From positions 1,480,943 through 1,544,942 of the forward strand of contig ML133386.1 of the NCBI GenBank assembly GCA_003864495.1: a DNA stretch of 64,000 nt, in the 5' to 3' direction. This document shows, piece after piece, positions 22,673 through 35,500 of this stretch. Every line of letters starts with the position of its first letter. Position 1 is the stretch's first letter. Position numbers and translations under genes: made by a program. The notes beneath the pieces were generated by a model that saw only the letters and a list, made by a program, of their open reading frames with translations, was not told where the DNA came from and made no database searches. This DNA comes from Nemopilema nomurai. Taxonomy: Eukaryota > Cnidaria > Scyphozoa > Rhizostomeae > Rhizostomatidae.

Positions 22673-25600
22673 ATACATGGGTAAGCTGTGGCTCTCTAGC
22701 TGTTCTGTTCGGACAGGATTTTCAGAAACAAAATGCAACAAACTCCTGGTGCATTCAAGGCTTGTGTTCATACATGACCGGATATATGACTGCAATGATT
22801 CCCTCGACTCTAGATTAGCTATCTTTAGGTTTCCTAGTCTCATCTGACACAAAAATGACGTTCTCCCAAGATAGATATCCCCAATCTTTTCTTATGTGAC
22901 CTTACCGCAATTATTCCGAGCGAACACAATTTCAATAGGCAAAACCAAGATAAGGCCTGTCACCCCTTGTTCCGTACACGCTGCATTAACTGGGCTGAGA
23001 TGAAAATCGTAGAAAAGAACTTGTAGAACGTTGTAAATTTTTTATGGGTCAGATTTGAATAGAGCCAAGAATAAGAGAGGTCGAAGAGGTGAAAGTGACG
23101 CAACTGAGACATCAAAAGAAGCTCGTCCCAGGCCACTGTAGGCAAGAGACAACAAAACTGGTTTCTGAGCAAAACTGATGCATAGATCATGGCCATCAAT
23201 TGCTTGCATCAAAAGATGACAGTGATAATGTTAACGCGAATGGTAGAGAGCATTTAAACAGATGTATAGGGGCATCCAAATGGAGACTCAAGGTAGAGTG
23301 GCTTTTGGACTGGGAAAATCGAAAAGGACTTGACCCCGCATCCAAGTCGGTTCTGAATTTCATTTTGTGCGTATCATTTTACTTGCGTTATAGATCTGCG
23401 GAATGCATAATGTTCACATCAGTGGCACAGGTAAACATGAGTAAAAGATTATTCATCTATACAGGTATACATCAGCAAGGCTATTTAGTCACAGAGGCCG
23501 GAATCGAAGCTAAGGATAACCCCAGGTAGGCAAGGATGATTCGGCAGCACCCAGATGACTGACACTTTTATCAGTTGCTTTTAACCAACATGCTGGAAAA
23601 AGTTTTGACATTGGCTCAAAGCTGAGAAAATGGAGAATTCCCTTTTCTTATAGAACCCAAATTTTGGAAATGATTTCAATCCATCATTCAATGTACATAG
23701 CCATGGCCAGTATCTTTTCTGTCGATTTACGTTTGCACCCTAGACTCGTGCCCAGTTCTCTGTCTAAAAACCTTTTTGAGGGGGTGCTCTGGTTTGTAGT
23801 ACTGGCGCCATTTAATCTCAGCCATAAAAAACATTGCGGAGTAAAAGCTGGCAAGCATTTCCGGCAAAAATGAAACAGCAAAGAGATTCGTGCTGAATAT
23901 CACTCACTCGATTTTTGTTTCAAAAGATTTCCCTTCAAGTTCATACGCGGAAAATATCACGATCCGATAAGGTCACTTATTGTAATGGCACGTTTAGAAG
24001 TTCCCGACGCTCTTTAATTGCATTACCACAAAACAAAACAGGATGCTTCAAATAAGATAACATCGGCAAGCAAGGCCTGGCTTACCCCCATTCAAATGGG
24101 GAAGCCGAACGTTTCTTCAGACGGCTTAAGCTAAAGATAAGTCGCTCCCACATCAGGTGACGTCACAAACAGTTGGTGATATGAGGTGTGTCCAGTTCTG
24201 TTAACCTTCAATCTAGTTTCGAGACCCATCGATAAATTTAGCTAACTGGTACTAATAGGATCAAAATTCTCCTGTCCGTGAAGGGAGATGGCTAAAAACT
24301 CTGAAAGATAGACCCTCAACCAAACAGTATCATGTGGTTAAACTTTGACGAAGATCGATGAACAGGAGATCTTCAGGGACGTGCCATTAGTCACTGCAGA
24401 TAATAGAAGAGGCCAACGACAACACCAAGGCGTGGTCAGTATTCCATTTACCACCGCTCGGAACCCATTTACCCCCGGTTAAATGCAAGGCATCATTTGA
24501 CTGGTCCCGCTCCTGACTACGGGAATACGACGCGATGTCTGGGGGCTAATACGACAAGCCTGTATCTGCGCTCAGCCATGTATAAAAACAGTGTTATCGT
24601 AAGTGTTAGTCATACACAGCAATCGTTGGTTGATGAACGGCATTTGTTTCAATCGACTGAATACAAATACTTTGTAAACGACAAGAGTACATGTGAGTCA
24701 ATAAGAAGGTGTTCTAACGAGCCTAAAGTGAGCCAATTGGAAATGTTCATTGGGCAATCTCCAAAATCTCGTAATATTCCCAACTACAACCAACACCTAA
24801 CATGCCAATACCCCCATGGACATAGTAATTGTTCGATAGAGTATGCTGCCAAAAGGTATACTTTGCTCATGGCGCCAACGCTGCACTGCATTAGACGCTG
24901 CGACGCACCATCAAGAAGTATGCTCGATTTTGGCGAATGGTCATTTCTAGCGACCCCAAATGGGCCAGCAGTGAACTCAGGGGAAAATAAGAACTTCGTT
25001 TAGGAAAATGAGTTTCATTATAAACAATAGAACGGCATTATCTACAACCCTTTTACACGATCTCTTAAATACGAAATACGCTAACCGATGTTTGTGAATT
25101 TTCTCTACTTTTATTTGATAAAATACAACAGCAACAACTATCACGGTCAGAAATTTTTTTCATTCGTATTGAATTTGTTTACATTGAAGCTTAAACGGAG
25201 GGTTTCTCGCTACAAAGTATTTTTCTCTGACCGCCAAGGACACAACAAGAATTGATTATTCGAAGCGTGATCCAAAGCTAGGCCTAGGCCTTTCCGTCCG
25301 CAAATCAAAACAAATAAACCGACGTGGTTTTTATTTCGAACCGAAAGTTGCTGCTGTTGACATAAAGACCTGATAACCTTGTTGCATTAAACAAATCTCT
25401 GAGAAGTAATTTAGTTGAGACGCTCATAAGATTAAAACTCTTTATATGCCATGCTCATAACAGCTAAAAGGAATCTGCAGTATATTAGAATAGTGAAATC
25501 TAGAATGTATCTAGTAACTATGGTCTTACTCTGTGAGAACACGATTCTGTGAGATCTCAAACAAGTCATATCAAATTGGGCTAAATATTGAAGTCTAATG

Positions 25601-28600
25601 GGTGAAGCCAAACTCCCGGCGAAGGAGAACGACTGCCTGTTTCCAATGTCAATATTAGGGGTCTGGGTCGACGGCTCAGTGGCTGGTGTCACGTGACCAA
25701 GGCCAGGCAAACAACAATGGCGACTTACTCGCCATATTTTCCCCCTGATTCAGAATCATTAGTTTGTGAGGAAATAGCAAATCCTTTAACGAAAATTTCT
25801 AAGGCTGGATTTCAGATGGATCTGCAAAAGGACAAATAAAGGAAAACGGATTGCGTGGAAATAATCTCAGTTATAAGATTAGCTACGCTTGGAAGGAGGT
25901 CTTAAAATGGCAAAGTAGTTATTAGCGGAGAATCTGCATCGGGAATTGGCCATCGATGGTCACAACATGTGACAGTGTTGGCGCACTATCCTTATTCGGG
26001 CATCAAAATAACGTTGGAAATGATCTACGAAAGGCGTTTCTAGGACGGAGATCAAGCTCGGATAACAACCACATACAAATCAGGGAATATTAATAAGGTC
26101 GCCCGTCTGAAATAGTTTGAAAAGGGGACCCAAGGTTTTGGGTTTGGAAAATGGCGGAAACATACTAACTAGAAGAGGGACAGGGTTGTTACAGCGACGG
26201 GGGTAGGGGCAGTGAGGGAGGCGCAAGGCCAGTTTGCACAACAGATAAACTTGGACATATCCAAGCTGAAACGAATAAAACTTTATTCCGGACCTTTATT
26301 ACTCTTTGAAGAAATTAAACGAGGGTTAGTTTATAAGTAATTCTGTTGAAAATCACTGTATGTATCTATGCGAAATAAATCTACAATTTAACGTAATAAT
26401 TTCAGAACCTGGATATAATATCGATAAACTGTATGTCTGGTCAAAGCGAGTTCGACTCTCTATAACTACTAAGCACCTGAGTTGCGTTAGACAAACATTA
26501 AACTTGCTCTGATACGCGAACAACAAAAATAAAAAATCTGCCATCATCAATATCTCAATTCATTATAAGTAATGTGTGTTTAAAATAAAAAATATTCTCT
26601 TAATGGTTTCTACAGCAGTTTGCACGCTCATCCTAGTATAACTGTACATGAATCTTATGTAAAATATTGCCGTGCTTGAGTAGGTCACCGGCGCATATTA
26701 AAAATCTCTGTCTGGACATAAACACACGATTTTCTATACTTCTCAATACAAACCCTATGCCCTAAATATAATCTCAAAAACCTTTTAAATTGAACAAAAA
26801 TGACGATTATACACAAACGCCTTAAAAACTGAAGGTCGACATCTGAAAAACATTAGCTACTTGCGGCCAAAGATCTATCGAAGATCCTTAAACGCATTGG
26901 TTTGCGACCAAAATTTGCTGAAACTGTCCTCAGTATTGATGCACCCGCATAAAAAACTCACATTAACATGTTACTGCATGATAAAAGCACTGCATAATGT
27001 GCTATAAACACGATAAATCTACTCGCGATGTAATTTAATCCTACACATGACGATAAACAATCAAGTTTCGCAGATCTTTTTAAAAAACCTGCGCGGTATT
27101 AAAGTTGTTCGAGAAAAAAATTGTAGAATAAAGATATAGTAAAAAGTTTATTCTGTAGGGAAAGTCTCAGCCTTAAATTAAAAGAATTGGTGCGTTCCAC
27201 AATGGAAACTGTAGTTTAAGGATAAACACGCCGTCCTTGCTAGATCAATTCCACTAGAAAACATTTGCGGAAAAGCATTCATTTGAACAACACCAACAGC
27301 CTGCCGCTACTGCATAGTACAAGTCACGATGGTTACTGTAACGAGGCTAATAACTCGGTTACGAAGGATAGAGCTTCTTCATAAGAGGCTGGCGGTGCCT
27401 AGAAAGACCCCGACAAATCGACTAAACACATGAAAACTTAAAGATCATTCATTCAACAACAGACCTTGTAGCTAGGACAAGCATTCTTCCTCTTGCATAT
27501 AGGCATAGGCCGACCAATAAAAAGTCGTGTACGACTCAGTGCTCAGAATTCGTCAAATCTATCCTGAGTCAGTGCGAATATTTCATCACTTAACGCTAGC
27601 AACCACAAATTTTTAATCAACAACAGATCTTATTGTTTAGTTAATATATGATTATGATTCTAAAACAGCCAAGGGAAATTTACTAGCATTTGGAAAATAA
27701 TCAGTGATAATTTAAATTCTTCATTTGGAAGATAGTGTGGAAAAAGATATCATCATGAAGGCCTGATTATTTCTTTTGATCAGAAAGCTTCTTAAAAGCG
27801 GGCCTAGGCAGAATTAGCCGACCGTGGAGAAGAGCTAGAGAGACTAGGGTCAGCACACTTAAGGCAGAAGGCAGGTGTACGAAAATCGCCTAAAACGTGT
27901 TTGACCCAGAGAAGCAAATGCAAATCTTAAGAACTCATTTCTCTCGAGTATACAACTGTGCGGGCATAAATAATGCATGCACCTTTGCAATCTATTAATC
28001 TTTATGGCTTATGCGACAACTCATATTTAACATAGAAACTTTGACAAATCTTCCCTTTCGACGTGTCTTCAAAGAAGAAATGAACCTAGGAAATTAATCA
28101 GCCTCGGGAGCATAAAATTAATCTGATGCCATGCATCCGAAAATTTCCTTAATGATGGAAAACTTGCTCTAGACTCCGAAATTTGTTGGGTTGAAAATAT
28201 GGTTATTTATTTATAAGGATATAGGAACAAGCAGTAAAAGATTGATGCAATAGCAACCAGAGGCTTATCCGTGAAATATCTTCAGGACGCTATTCTAGCA
28301 AGTGGGAATGCTGTCGCCATACGAACGTGTCAACCTTCTTTCAGGCTAGGCCTTCCGAAGACACAATGAGACTTGATTTGGAACATAATTTGCTCTCACT
28401 TGTTGACGTCAAAATGAAGGTTTTGCCAGAAAGGCTACACTCGCGCAACATAGAAAAACGAATGAAAGGGGGATTCGAGGAACAAGAAGTAAGTTACCAA
28501 TAAGGGGCTAAGAAATCAGTTTTAAATTGCAGCAAGAAGATTTACAATAGGATGGAATGATTTCGGAGTAATTGCTATATGCAGAAATCAGACAATGGCT

Positions 28601-30342
28601 CGCAATCAAACCATAATATTGTTTGGGGCTTTGCACTGGTGAGCTGAAGGCTTAAAGCGAAAACCGCTAATGAACCACGATCGATAGAAAGCACTTGGTC
28701 TTTGTTGTATAAAGCTCTCAGATTTATGTCATTAATCGGAAGGCACAAACAAAGTGTCGCAAACCAAAACAAACAAGGATGAAGGAAGAAATTCCCACGC
28801 GGTTCCACAGCCAGAACAACAGAGAACGCCAACAAAGGAAAGAAAGTCCTTCATCTTGTATTATTGCTGGTAAAGTAATATTGGTAGCGTAAGAAAAGCA
28901 AGAAGAAATATCGAGAAGCAGCCTGCTTTAAAGTGGAAAATATCTATGGCAGCCAAAGATGCCGGAAAATGGAACCAAGGCCCAAGAAAAAGCTAGGGTT
29001 TGACAAAAAAGGGTTTAAAGAATGATTGGAAGAGCAAAGCAGGAAAGGTGATAAATTCAAGTTTAGTAAAGAAGAGTAGACGGTGTCGGCGAAGGGAAAT
29101 ACTAAATGATGGCGGGCGAGAAGTTGTCTTCGAAAACGAACAAAGGAATACCTTGACTGGACAGATTAAAAATGTGTGGTTTGAAAATTGTTTTACGTGG
29201 ATCAATTTAGATATGAAGTGTATCATTCAATCAAAATGATGAAATACAGCGCGACTGACTATACTTTTTGCCTAGAATAGGATTGCTATTGGATATGATT
29301 GCTCTCAGCTATTAAAATGACTCGGCTATGCTCCTAATGCAAGAGGAAGATTCTTCGCCAACAACCCATCGCACGAGGCGTCAGCAAGCCAAACTCCATC
29401 GCATCTTCACAATGCATTCTGTGCTACCATATTCGATTATTCATAAAGAAATAAACAAAATATTTGTTTCATACTTGGTCATCTGAAAAATGAACCCCTT
29501 AGAATTTGGAAAGTTGTCTGAAAGCTCACAATTTTTACTAAGCATGTATTTCTAAGATTATTAGAATTTTTAACCAGAAATATGAATATGGCTTCCAGAC
29601 AACAAATGAGTAATACTCTGTTTAATCTAACTAGTCAACAATTGGTTTTCGCTCGAAATTTCGCTATCACAGTTTCGTCACATCATATCAAGTTCTTAAA
29701 AAGAAAGTCTGCACCGAAAAAGCTTGAAGTTTGATAATCTGCAATTGCACGATGGATAAATATCAAACCTCAGGCGCATTTCTTCAAATAACCAAGCATG
29801 ATTTACAGTGTATATATAAAATATAATTATGACCCATATAATTTTAATTTCATAATCTTTAAACACCAGACGATAATTTGAGTAAAGAATAATGTGAACA
29901 AGAAAAGGACAGTCAGGAATTCTCTACGAAACTTTCAACAGATCAAAAGTGCCAATTAGGGGCTACCGCGCGGTAAATTTTTGAATGCCGCGCGGTTGTC
30001 ATTCAAATTACTTATAATAAAGGATCAAGGCGATCCACATGACAGCAAAACATATTTGGCTCGCAAAAGTGCTACGTAAACACTAAAGATAGCTAAACAT
30101 GGTCTTTCATCTATTGAAAATAACTTAATGAAAATAATAATATTGAAAAGACACTTTTGTCTTGACAGCAAAAACAAGCTTAACCTTAATCGCTCTGAAG
30201 ATGGATACAGTCGAAAAATTCGAGAATTCCTGGCTGTCTTTGCTCATGACAAAACCGGAAAACCTTTATACCACTTCAGTTCAGTTCTAAAATAACAGCG
30301 CCAAGCATGCCGGGAATGTTAATCTAATATTAAACAATTGTC
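22673..30342. other. Gene-poor stretch downstream of MEX3
   Basis: The MEX3 3' UTR may extend into the upper end of this interval. Otherwise only short motif-free open frames are seen, plus one longer plus-strand ORF at 24497-25003. Two CCGCGCGG palindromes lie at 29966-29973 and 29988-29995 inside otherwise AT-rich DNA. Confidence 0.4.
24497..25003 (+). CDS. Open frame of 168 codons, unidentified
   Basis: This is the longest open frame in the window not explained by a known gene or repeat. The predicted peptide is Ser/Asn/Cys-rich with no signal peptide, membrane span or recognisable domain, and the frame has no obvious paired splice sites. Chance is a fair explanation in 64 kb of DNA. A lineage-specific gene or transposon remnant is possible. 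Confidence 0.15.
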   Translation: MTGPAPDYGNTTRCLGANTTSLYLRSAMYKNSVIVSVSHTQQSLVDERHLFQSTEYKYFVNDKSTCESIRRCSNEPKVSQLEMFIGQSPKSRNIPNYNQHLTCQYPHGHSNCSIEYAAKRYTLLMAPTLHCIRRCDAPSRSMLDFGEWSFLATPNGPAVNSGENKNFV

Positions 30343-30348
30343 TTTATT
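30343..30348 (-). terminator. Candidate polyadenylation signal of MEX3
   Basis: AATAAA lies on the minus strand about 240 bp past the MEX3 stop codon, within AT-rich DNA. MEX3 transcripts in other animals often have long 3' UTRs, so more distal signals may also be used. Confidence 0.35.
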
Positions 30349-30587
30349 TTTATAATTAAAATTTTTACTACTATTATTATAAAACTAATTTGCCAAAGAC
30401 ACTCTCCAGTCAAAATCTAAATATTTAAATATATATGAGGGATAGTCCTTTAATTGGTTATTTAGTATTCTGCAATTAAAATAGAGCAGTATTAATTAGT
30501 TGAATGGATAGACTTCTTAATAAATGTAGAAATTTCCTTACTCACGAGCAAGTGGCCCTCCGCACGGGAGATGACGTCACCAATGAC

Positions 30588-32329
30588 TCAGTACGGAATG
30601 ATGCGAATGACTTGCTCCACTTGCTTGCCGCAGGCCGGGCAGTCCTTCACCTCATTGCGCATCCGCGACGCACACTCCATGCAGAATAGGTTGTGCCCGC
30701 ATGGCACTAGCGCGGCAACCACGTCGCCACTCTTGCACACGTAGCAGAGCTTCCTCTTCAGGCCGCTTCCGTCCTCCACCATGTTGCTCCGCCGCCAGTT
30801 TGCCCCTGGGCTGGATGCCTGCGAGCCGGTGCTTCCGTCGCTCAGTGACCCATTCGCAGAGACGTCGATGGTGGGCGAAGACAGGCCGTTCAGCGTTCCA
30901 CTCGTGTACACAACGTCCGCGTTGCGCCGGTTTATCAGGTCGGTCGGACTGAACGAAGAGTAAATGCCGCGGCCGGGTGGGCCAGAAATCCCGTCCTGCT
31001 TTATTGGCTCAGACATCATGCGCCGGATGGGCGGCTGTCGAAGGGTGATCGGCTCCATGTCCGGGCCAATGCCATTCTCCAAGCTGACGCTGTTTATTCT
31101 CGCAACCTGCAATGTGTGGCTGCCCACCGCACGGTTGAGGGAGCGGGATCCGGCAAGATCGGGCCAGATGCTGGGAGCAGGGGAGCCAGGCGCGGGATCG
31201 AACGCCGAATTGCGCGGCGAATCCATGTCCGCGGTTGGCGAAGGCACGATGTCGTCGCCGAAAAAGCCGTTGTTCGTAAAAGGACTCTTAACGCCGAGAT
31301 CGGAAAACTTCGAAGAGCCACTCGAACTAGCATAATAGCCACTGAAAGAGTCAGAGGAGCTGGATCTCTGGTGATTGTGAGGTGTGTGGTTGTGATCGAG
31401 AAAGGCAGAGAAACTCGTAGAGTTTGTTGGTGAGAAAAGCGGTGATGCGAAACCGTTGTACAAATGTGCATCGCCATTTTCCGGAGGGGTGTTCTCCAAA
31501 ATTCCGCCGGTGCGCAGGGCAATGTGCTGCTCAATCTCGCCTTTTGCTTTCTCGACGTTCTCCGGGAGGCCGGTGACCTCGAACACGGGCTCCTTGTCTC
31601 GAGAAGGGGTGACAATGTAGGTGTTTGTGCTTTGCTGGATTCGCTTGATTGTTGCTCCTTTCGGGCCAACGACCAGACCGACAACCCGGTAAGGCACTCG
31701 CACAGACTTGGTGATTTGTCCGGGGATGGTAGGTGAGTTTGGGCCAATGGAGCCGCCGTTGCCTATACTACTACTGTTTCTGCGACTGGCTCTGATTTGG
31801 CTAAAATGCTCTGCGGCTTGCATGATTTCTCTCTGGGCCATAGCAACGTCTTCCTTGCGACCTGTTACAACGAAGACAGGATCTTCCCCGCGCACCGGTG
31901 TTTTGATGTACGTATTAGTCTTGGCTCGCAGGGCTTTTATCTTACAACCTGTTTAAAAAGAGCACAACAAAGGCTGGATGAGTATGAGAATGTTGGGAAT
32001 CGGGCCGCGTGTTTGCTCATCCAATCCAACACACACACAAAGCATATGGGCACTCTCTTAGGAAAAAAATTAAAATCAAATAAGCCAAGTCAAAGAAAAA
32101 ATAACTAACCTTGCCTGCCGACTATTTCCGCGACGTGCTCTGAAGTAGGAACTTGGACGCACTCTGTCATGTTCATACTCTTCTTGGCGCGGGTATCTGC
32201 AAAGTTCGGCTCTTCCTCAAGGCCTAACATGGATAATTCCAACTCTAGCGCGAGCTGCATTGCTCTATGGTCATCCAGTGACGGTGCCGCGCTGCCCCGA
32301 TCCATGTCTGCTAATAGTGAACTAGGCAT
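30588..32329 (-). CDS. MEX3: MEX3 RNA-binding protein (two KH domains plus RING), two exons
   Basis: MEX3 proteins bind mRNA 3' UTRs and repress translation or promote decay in the cytoplasm, controlling cell fate; the RING gives E3 ubiquitin-ligase activity in the family. Exons are 32110-32329 and 30588-31948, joined G|GT across a 161-bp intron, giving 526 aa. KH1 spans about residues 56-121 with GRQG at 71-74, followed by the near-invariant [22 protein letters not shown]2 spans about 154-216 with GPKG at 168-171 and [21 protein letters not shown] Ser/Pro/Asn-rich linker (about 217-473) precedes the C-terminal RING (474-526), which has [15 protein letters not shown] and CPAC in C3HC4 order and ends IRIIPY. 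The start [13 protein letters not shown] precedes an acidic helix with [13 protein letters not shown], as in other family members. The gene is complete; long open frames on the opposite strand are shadows. Confidence 0.97.
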
Positions 32330-32459
32330 CCTTCTTCTTTGAGGTGAGCAAACGTTCGATTCGGCCTGGGTTTCTTGGCGATATTAGGTGGCTTTCCGCT
32401 GCATCCAAACTCGGAGCGACGCCAAAGTGTTTTGGGCAAGATACCTTCAATTCGCTCAC

Positions 32460-32555
32460 ATACACACTATAAAGCCCAGACGTCATGCATTTGACCTGTT
32501 CTCATTAAAACCGAGCGTGGCACGTGAGCTTCACATTCGCCGCTGATTGGCTCGT
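32460..32555 (-). promoter_or_regulatory. Putative MEX3 promoter elements
   Basis: Reading toward the MEX3 start codon on the minus strand there is a CCAAT box (plus-strand ATTGG at 32546-32550), a CACGTG E-box at 32521-32526, and a CRE-like TGACGTC at 32479-32485. A TATAAA in reverse orientation follows near 32469. The order and spacing resemble a proximal promoter. Transcription start is not known. Confidence 0.4.
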
Positions 32556-35500
32556 TTTCAAAGCCCCATTCAAGGTGTGCGATATTCATGATTCATTGGT
32601 TTAACACTTTAACAATGAAATTGTGGGAATGCATCCTGTTGAATTCATTTCAAAACTCCAAACGCAAAACGACTTTCTGTCTACTTGTTTATCATCAAGA
32701 AACAAACAACACAAGGCGAAGAAAACTAGGCAATACGAGGAAACTTTTCACAGCTCGGATTCTCCTCAAGAGCTGGCTTTAATGAGGATTGGATTCCCGT
32801 AAACTGCCAACAGATGGCTTAAATGTTACTCGCCTCCATAGCAATGTTTTGCCATGTACAAAGGACTCGCGGAATTTTTGTTCAATGTACCGTTACTTTC
32901 GCATTGTCAAATTTTCAATATAATTCAGTGGGTTTTAGAGGCCTTTTGTCTCCGCATTTCTAAAAAGGAAACTTCATTATCTGAAAATGTTTGGTCATTG
33001 TGGAAGACGAATGCCGTGGGTTGGCGGGGGGCTCGCTGATTAGGGCTGGTGATGTTCCCAAGCGCAAAACAGCGGAAATGAACAAGCAATTGCCTCGCGA
33101 AGAAGCCGCGCCAAAATGCCAGTCGAGCAAGTGCTAGCGGCCTTTCAGCACAACCTGCACCCATTTTGCGCATTGCCACGCCGCGCGCGTTTTAGGTCGT
33201 TGCAATGATCACGCCTTCCGTATAGCACCTCAAGGCAACTAGAAATACCGCTTACGTTAGCAGCATCAAACTTGAAGCCAACATCTAATTTGTACACAAG
33301 CGCAAAACCGATGTATTCCCACACTAATCGGCAACATTGTAGATTAATTTTCTTCGAAACAAATAGTTTTAGAAGAAGTTGCATATTTCATAGCCGAAAG
33401 TCATACCTTGAAAGTTTTTTAGTATGAAAAGCCTCAAAATAGAAATTATCAATAAATATTTCAAAAGGAATTTAATCCTCTGCATCACAATCATAAACGA
33501 ATATAAAGGAGAAATCGGCTTTTACACTACATGCTTTCATCTGATATTCTATATTGTTTACATTCTTACATTTGTTTCTTGCAAGGCAACAACCTATTTC
33601 AATGCCTCTAAGCATCAGAAGTTTTCCGTGACAAATTCGTTCAACATATCATGGCCGACTTTTGACAGATTGTATCAGCTAGAAAGTTCATTCATCAGCC
33701 CTCCCATCAATTATTCATCTATCCTGCTCACTTCCTGAAATTTTATTTGCTTTAGATGTAACCTTGTCGTCACCATTCACCTTAAACAACCAATATCCAT
33801 CGCAATCTGCTATTATACTAAAATTTAAATAAGAAGAAGACAAAAGTCCCGTCATTAATAGCGAGGAGAAGATTTTCGTCTAAACTTGAAGCCAGGAAGC
33901 AGAACAAAACAGAATGTTGGGTAAGAATCCAAATTTGTTTATAGAGACATCTCTCTGCCTTGATAAACCTGGGTAGAAAGGATGCTCGTGGAGCCTCGGT
34001 CTGGAATCTGCGAGACAATAAAAAACAAACACGATTCAAGTTCATAAATGGCACTTTCCGCAAAATAAAAACCAGTAGATGGCGTTTCTATTGAAGCAGA
34101 AACTTGCCAGTGTGCTCCTAGTTCAATCTACTGCATCGATGAATGGGCATTTGAAAGCAAATGCCATTTATAAATAAGCTCGCTCATCCTGCAGGATTCC
34201 TATAGATTAGAGAGCAGGCTTTTGTTGACAATACTTTGCAAGTACCCGCTACGCACCTGGGCCTATGAATTATTCATCCACATCTGTGGTTGAAATTTGG
34301 CGGGAAATTGTAGGTAAACAATAATAAGGCAGCCGTTTTGTGAGGTCTGAGGTGAGGAATGAATATCTCCAGCCCCAATCAGAAGCCATCGCAGGCTGCC
34401 TTATCGCATGCGAAGCAGAATTACCGTTGGAGAATAGAGCACGTGGAAACAAAAGAGATTCTTGAAAGCAAAGGGACCTGGGTAGGAGAGTGGCAAAGAT
34501 GCACGACTCATTCATTTCCCAAGAGAGCCATTATTCGCATGTCTGCAAAGCTTGCTTTGGAAAAGAACTCATCCTGGCCACTCGTTGCTTTCACTTGCTG
34601 ACTATCAAAACAACAACCCCATAGTTGCTTGCTTCAAGGCCTTGGCCAAAGCGGTGAACGAAAGAACGAAATACCTCCAACTCTTGCCGATATGGCAGCG
34701 AAGTTATGCTTCAATTTCCTTACTTAGATGCGATGGTCAAACTGATAGTCAACTTGGATGCGATGGCATCTTGGACTAGACTAAAACACGGTACTCTGTC
34801 GTCCTTGGTGACTTCAAATAGCGCATGGACCCCAGGCTTTCACTAACTCGATACGTTCGACCTGTTTTCTGAAATAGCACGACTTGGAATCAATGCTTGG
34901 AAATGCAAAAAAAATCGCGCGATGGATGTCACGTGTAACATTTGTAGCTAAATTCCAAATCAAGGACGGCCTTAATTCCGCGCGTTTCGTAAGTGCGGCG
35001 CGCGGCCTTTGGGCAGCGCGCGTGGTAGCGTTTCGCTCCAGCGGCTATTTCATCGCATGCGACTAAAACCGCAGGTTGGTCAAGATTTGCTACTAAGTTT
35101 GCTGACTGAAGGGAAATTATTGCGACCAGTACGGACTAAAACATGACGTAAATGTCCTGTTAATTATGCGGCTGTTCATCATAATTGTTGTGACTAATTT
35201 CCGCCTCGTCTTCTTGTCTACCCTCACAATGAATTATTTCTGCTTGATTGTCCTTGCGTGCACACGCTCATCACATTAATTTAGCCAATAAAACAACAAA
35301 TTACTTTTATTCATAACATCTACCACGATCATTTCAACATTCTCATTCTCTTTCTCATTTAATTTACTCTTTATCTTGTAGCACATTTCCTGGTCTCGTA
35401 AACTTCAAAAGAATAAGTCTATACAGCTGAGAAAGAGTGGATTGGAATATTCAGTCATCCCTATGTGTTAAACGCTAAGAAAAATCACAAAAATGGCTGA

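Noticed and set aside
26401..26480. TTCGACTC resembling a tRNA T-loop
   Set aside because: No matching acceptor, D or anticodon stems around it.
31094..31747. 217-codon minus-strand frame and several plus-strand frames overlapping MEX3
   Set aside because: They are alternative-frame shadows of the GC-richer MEX3 coding exon; the KH/RING frame explains the sequence.
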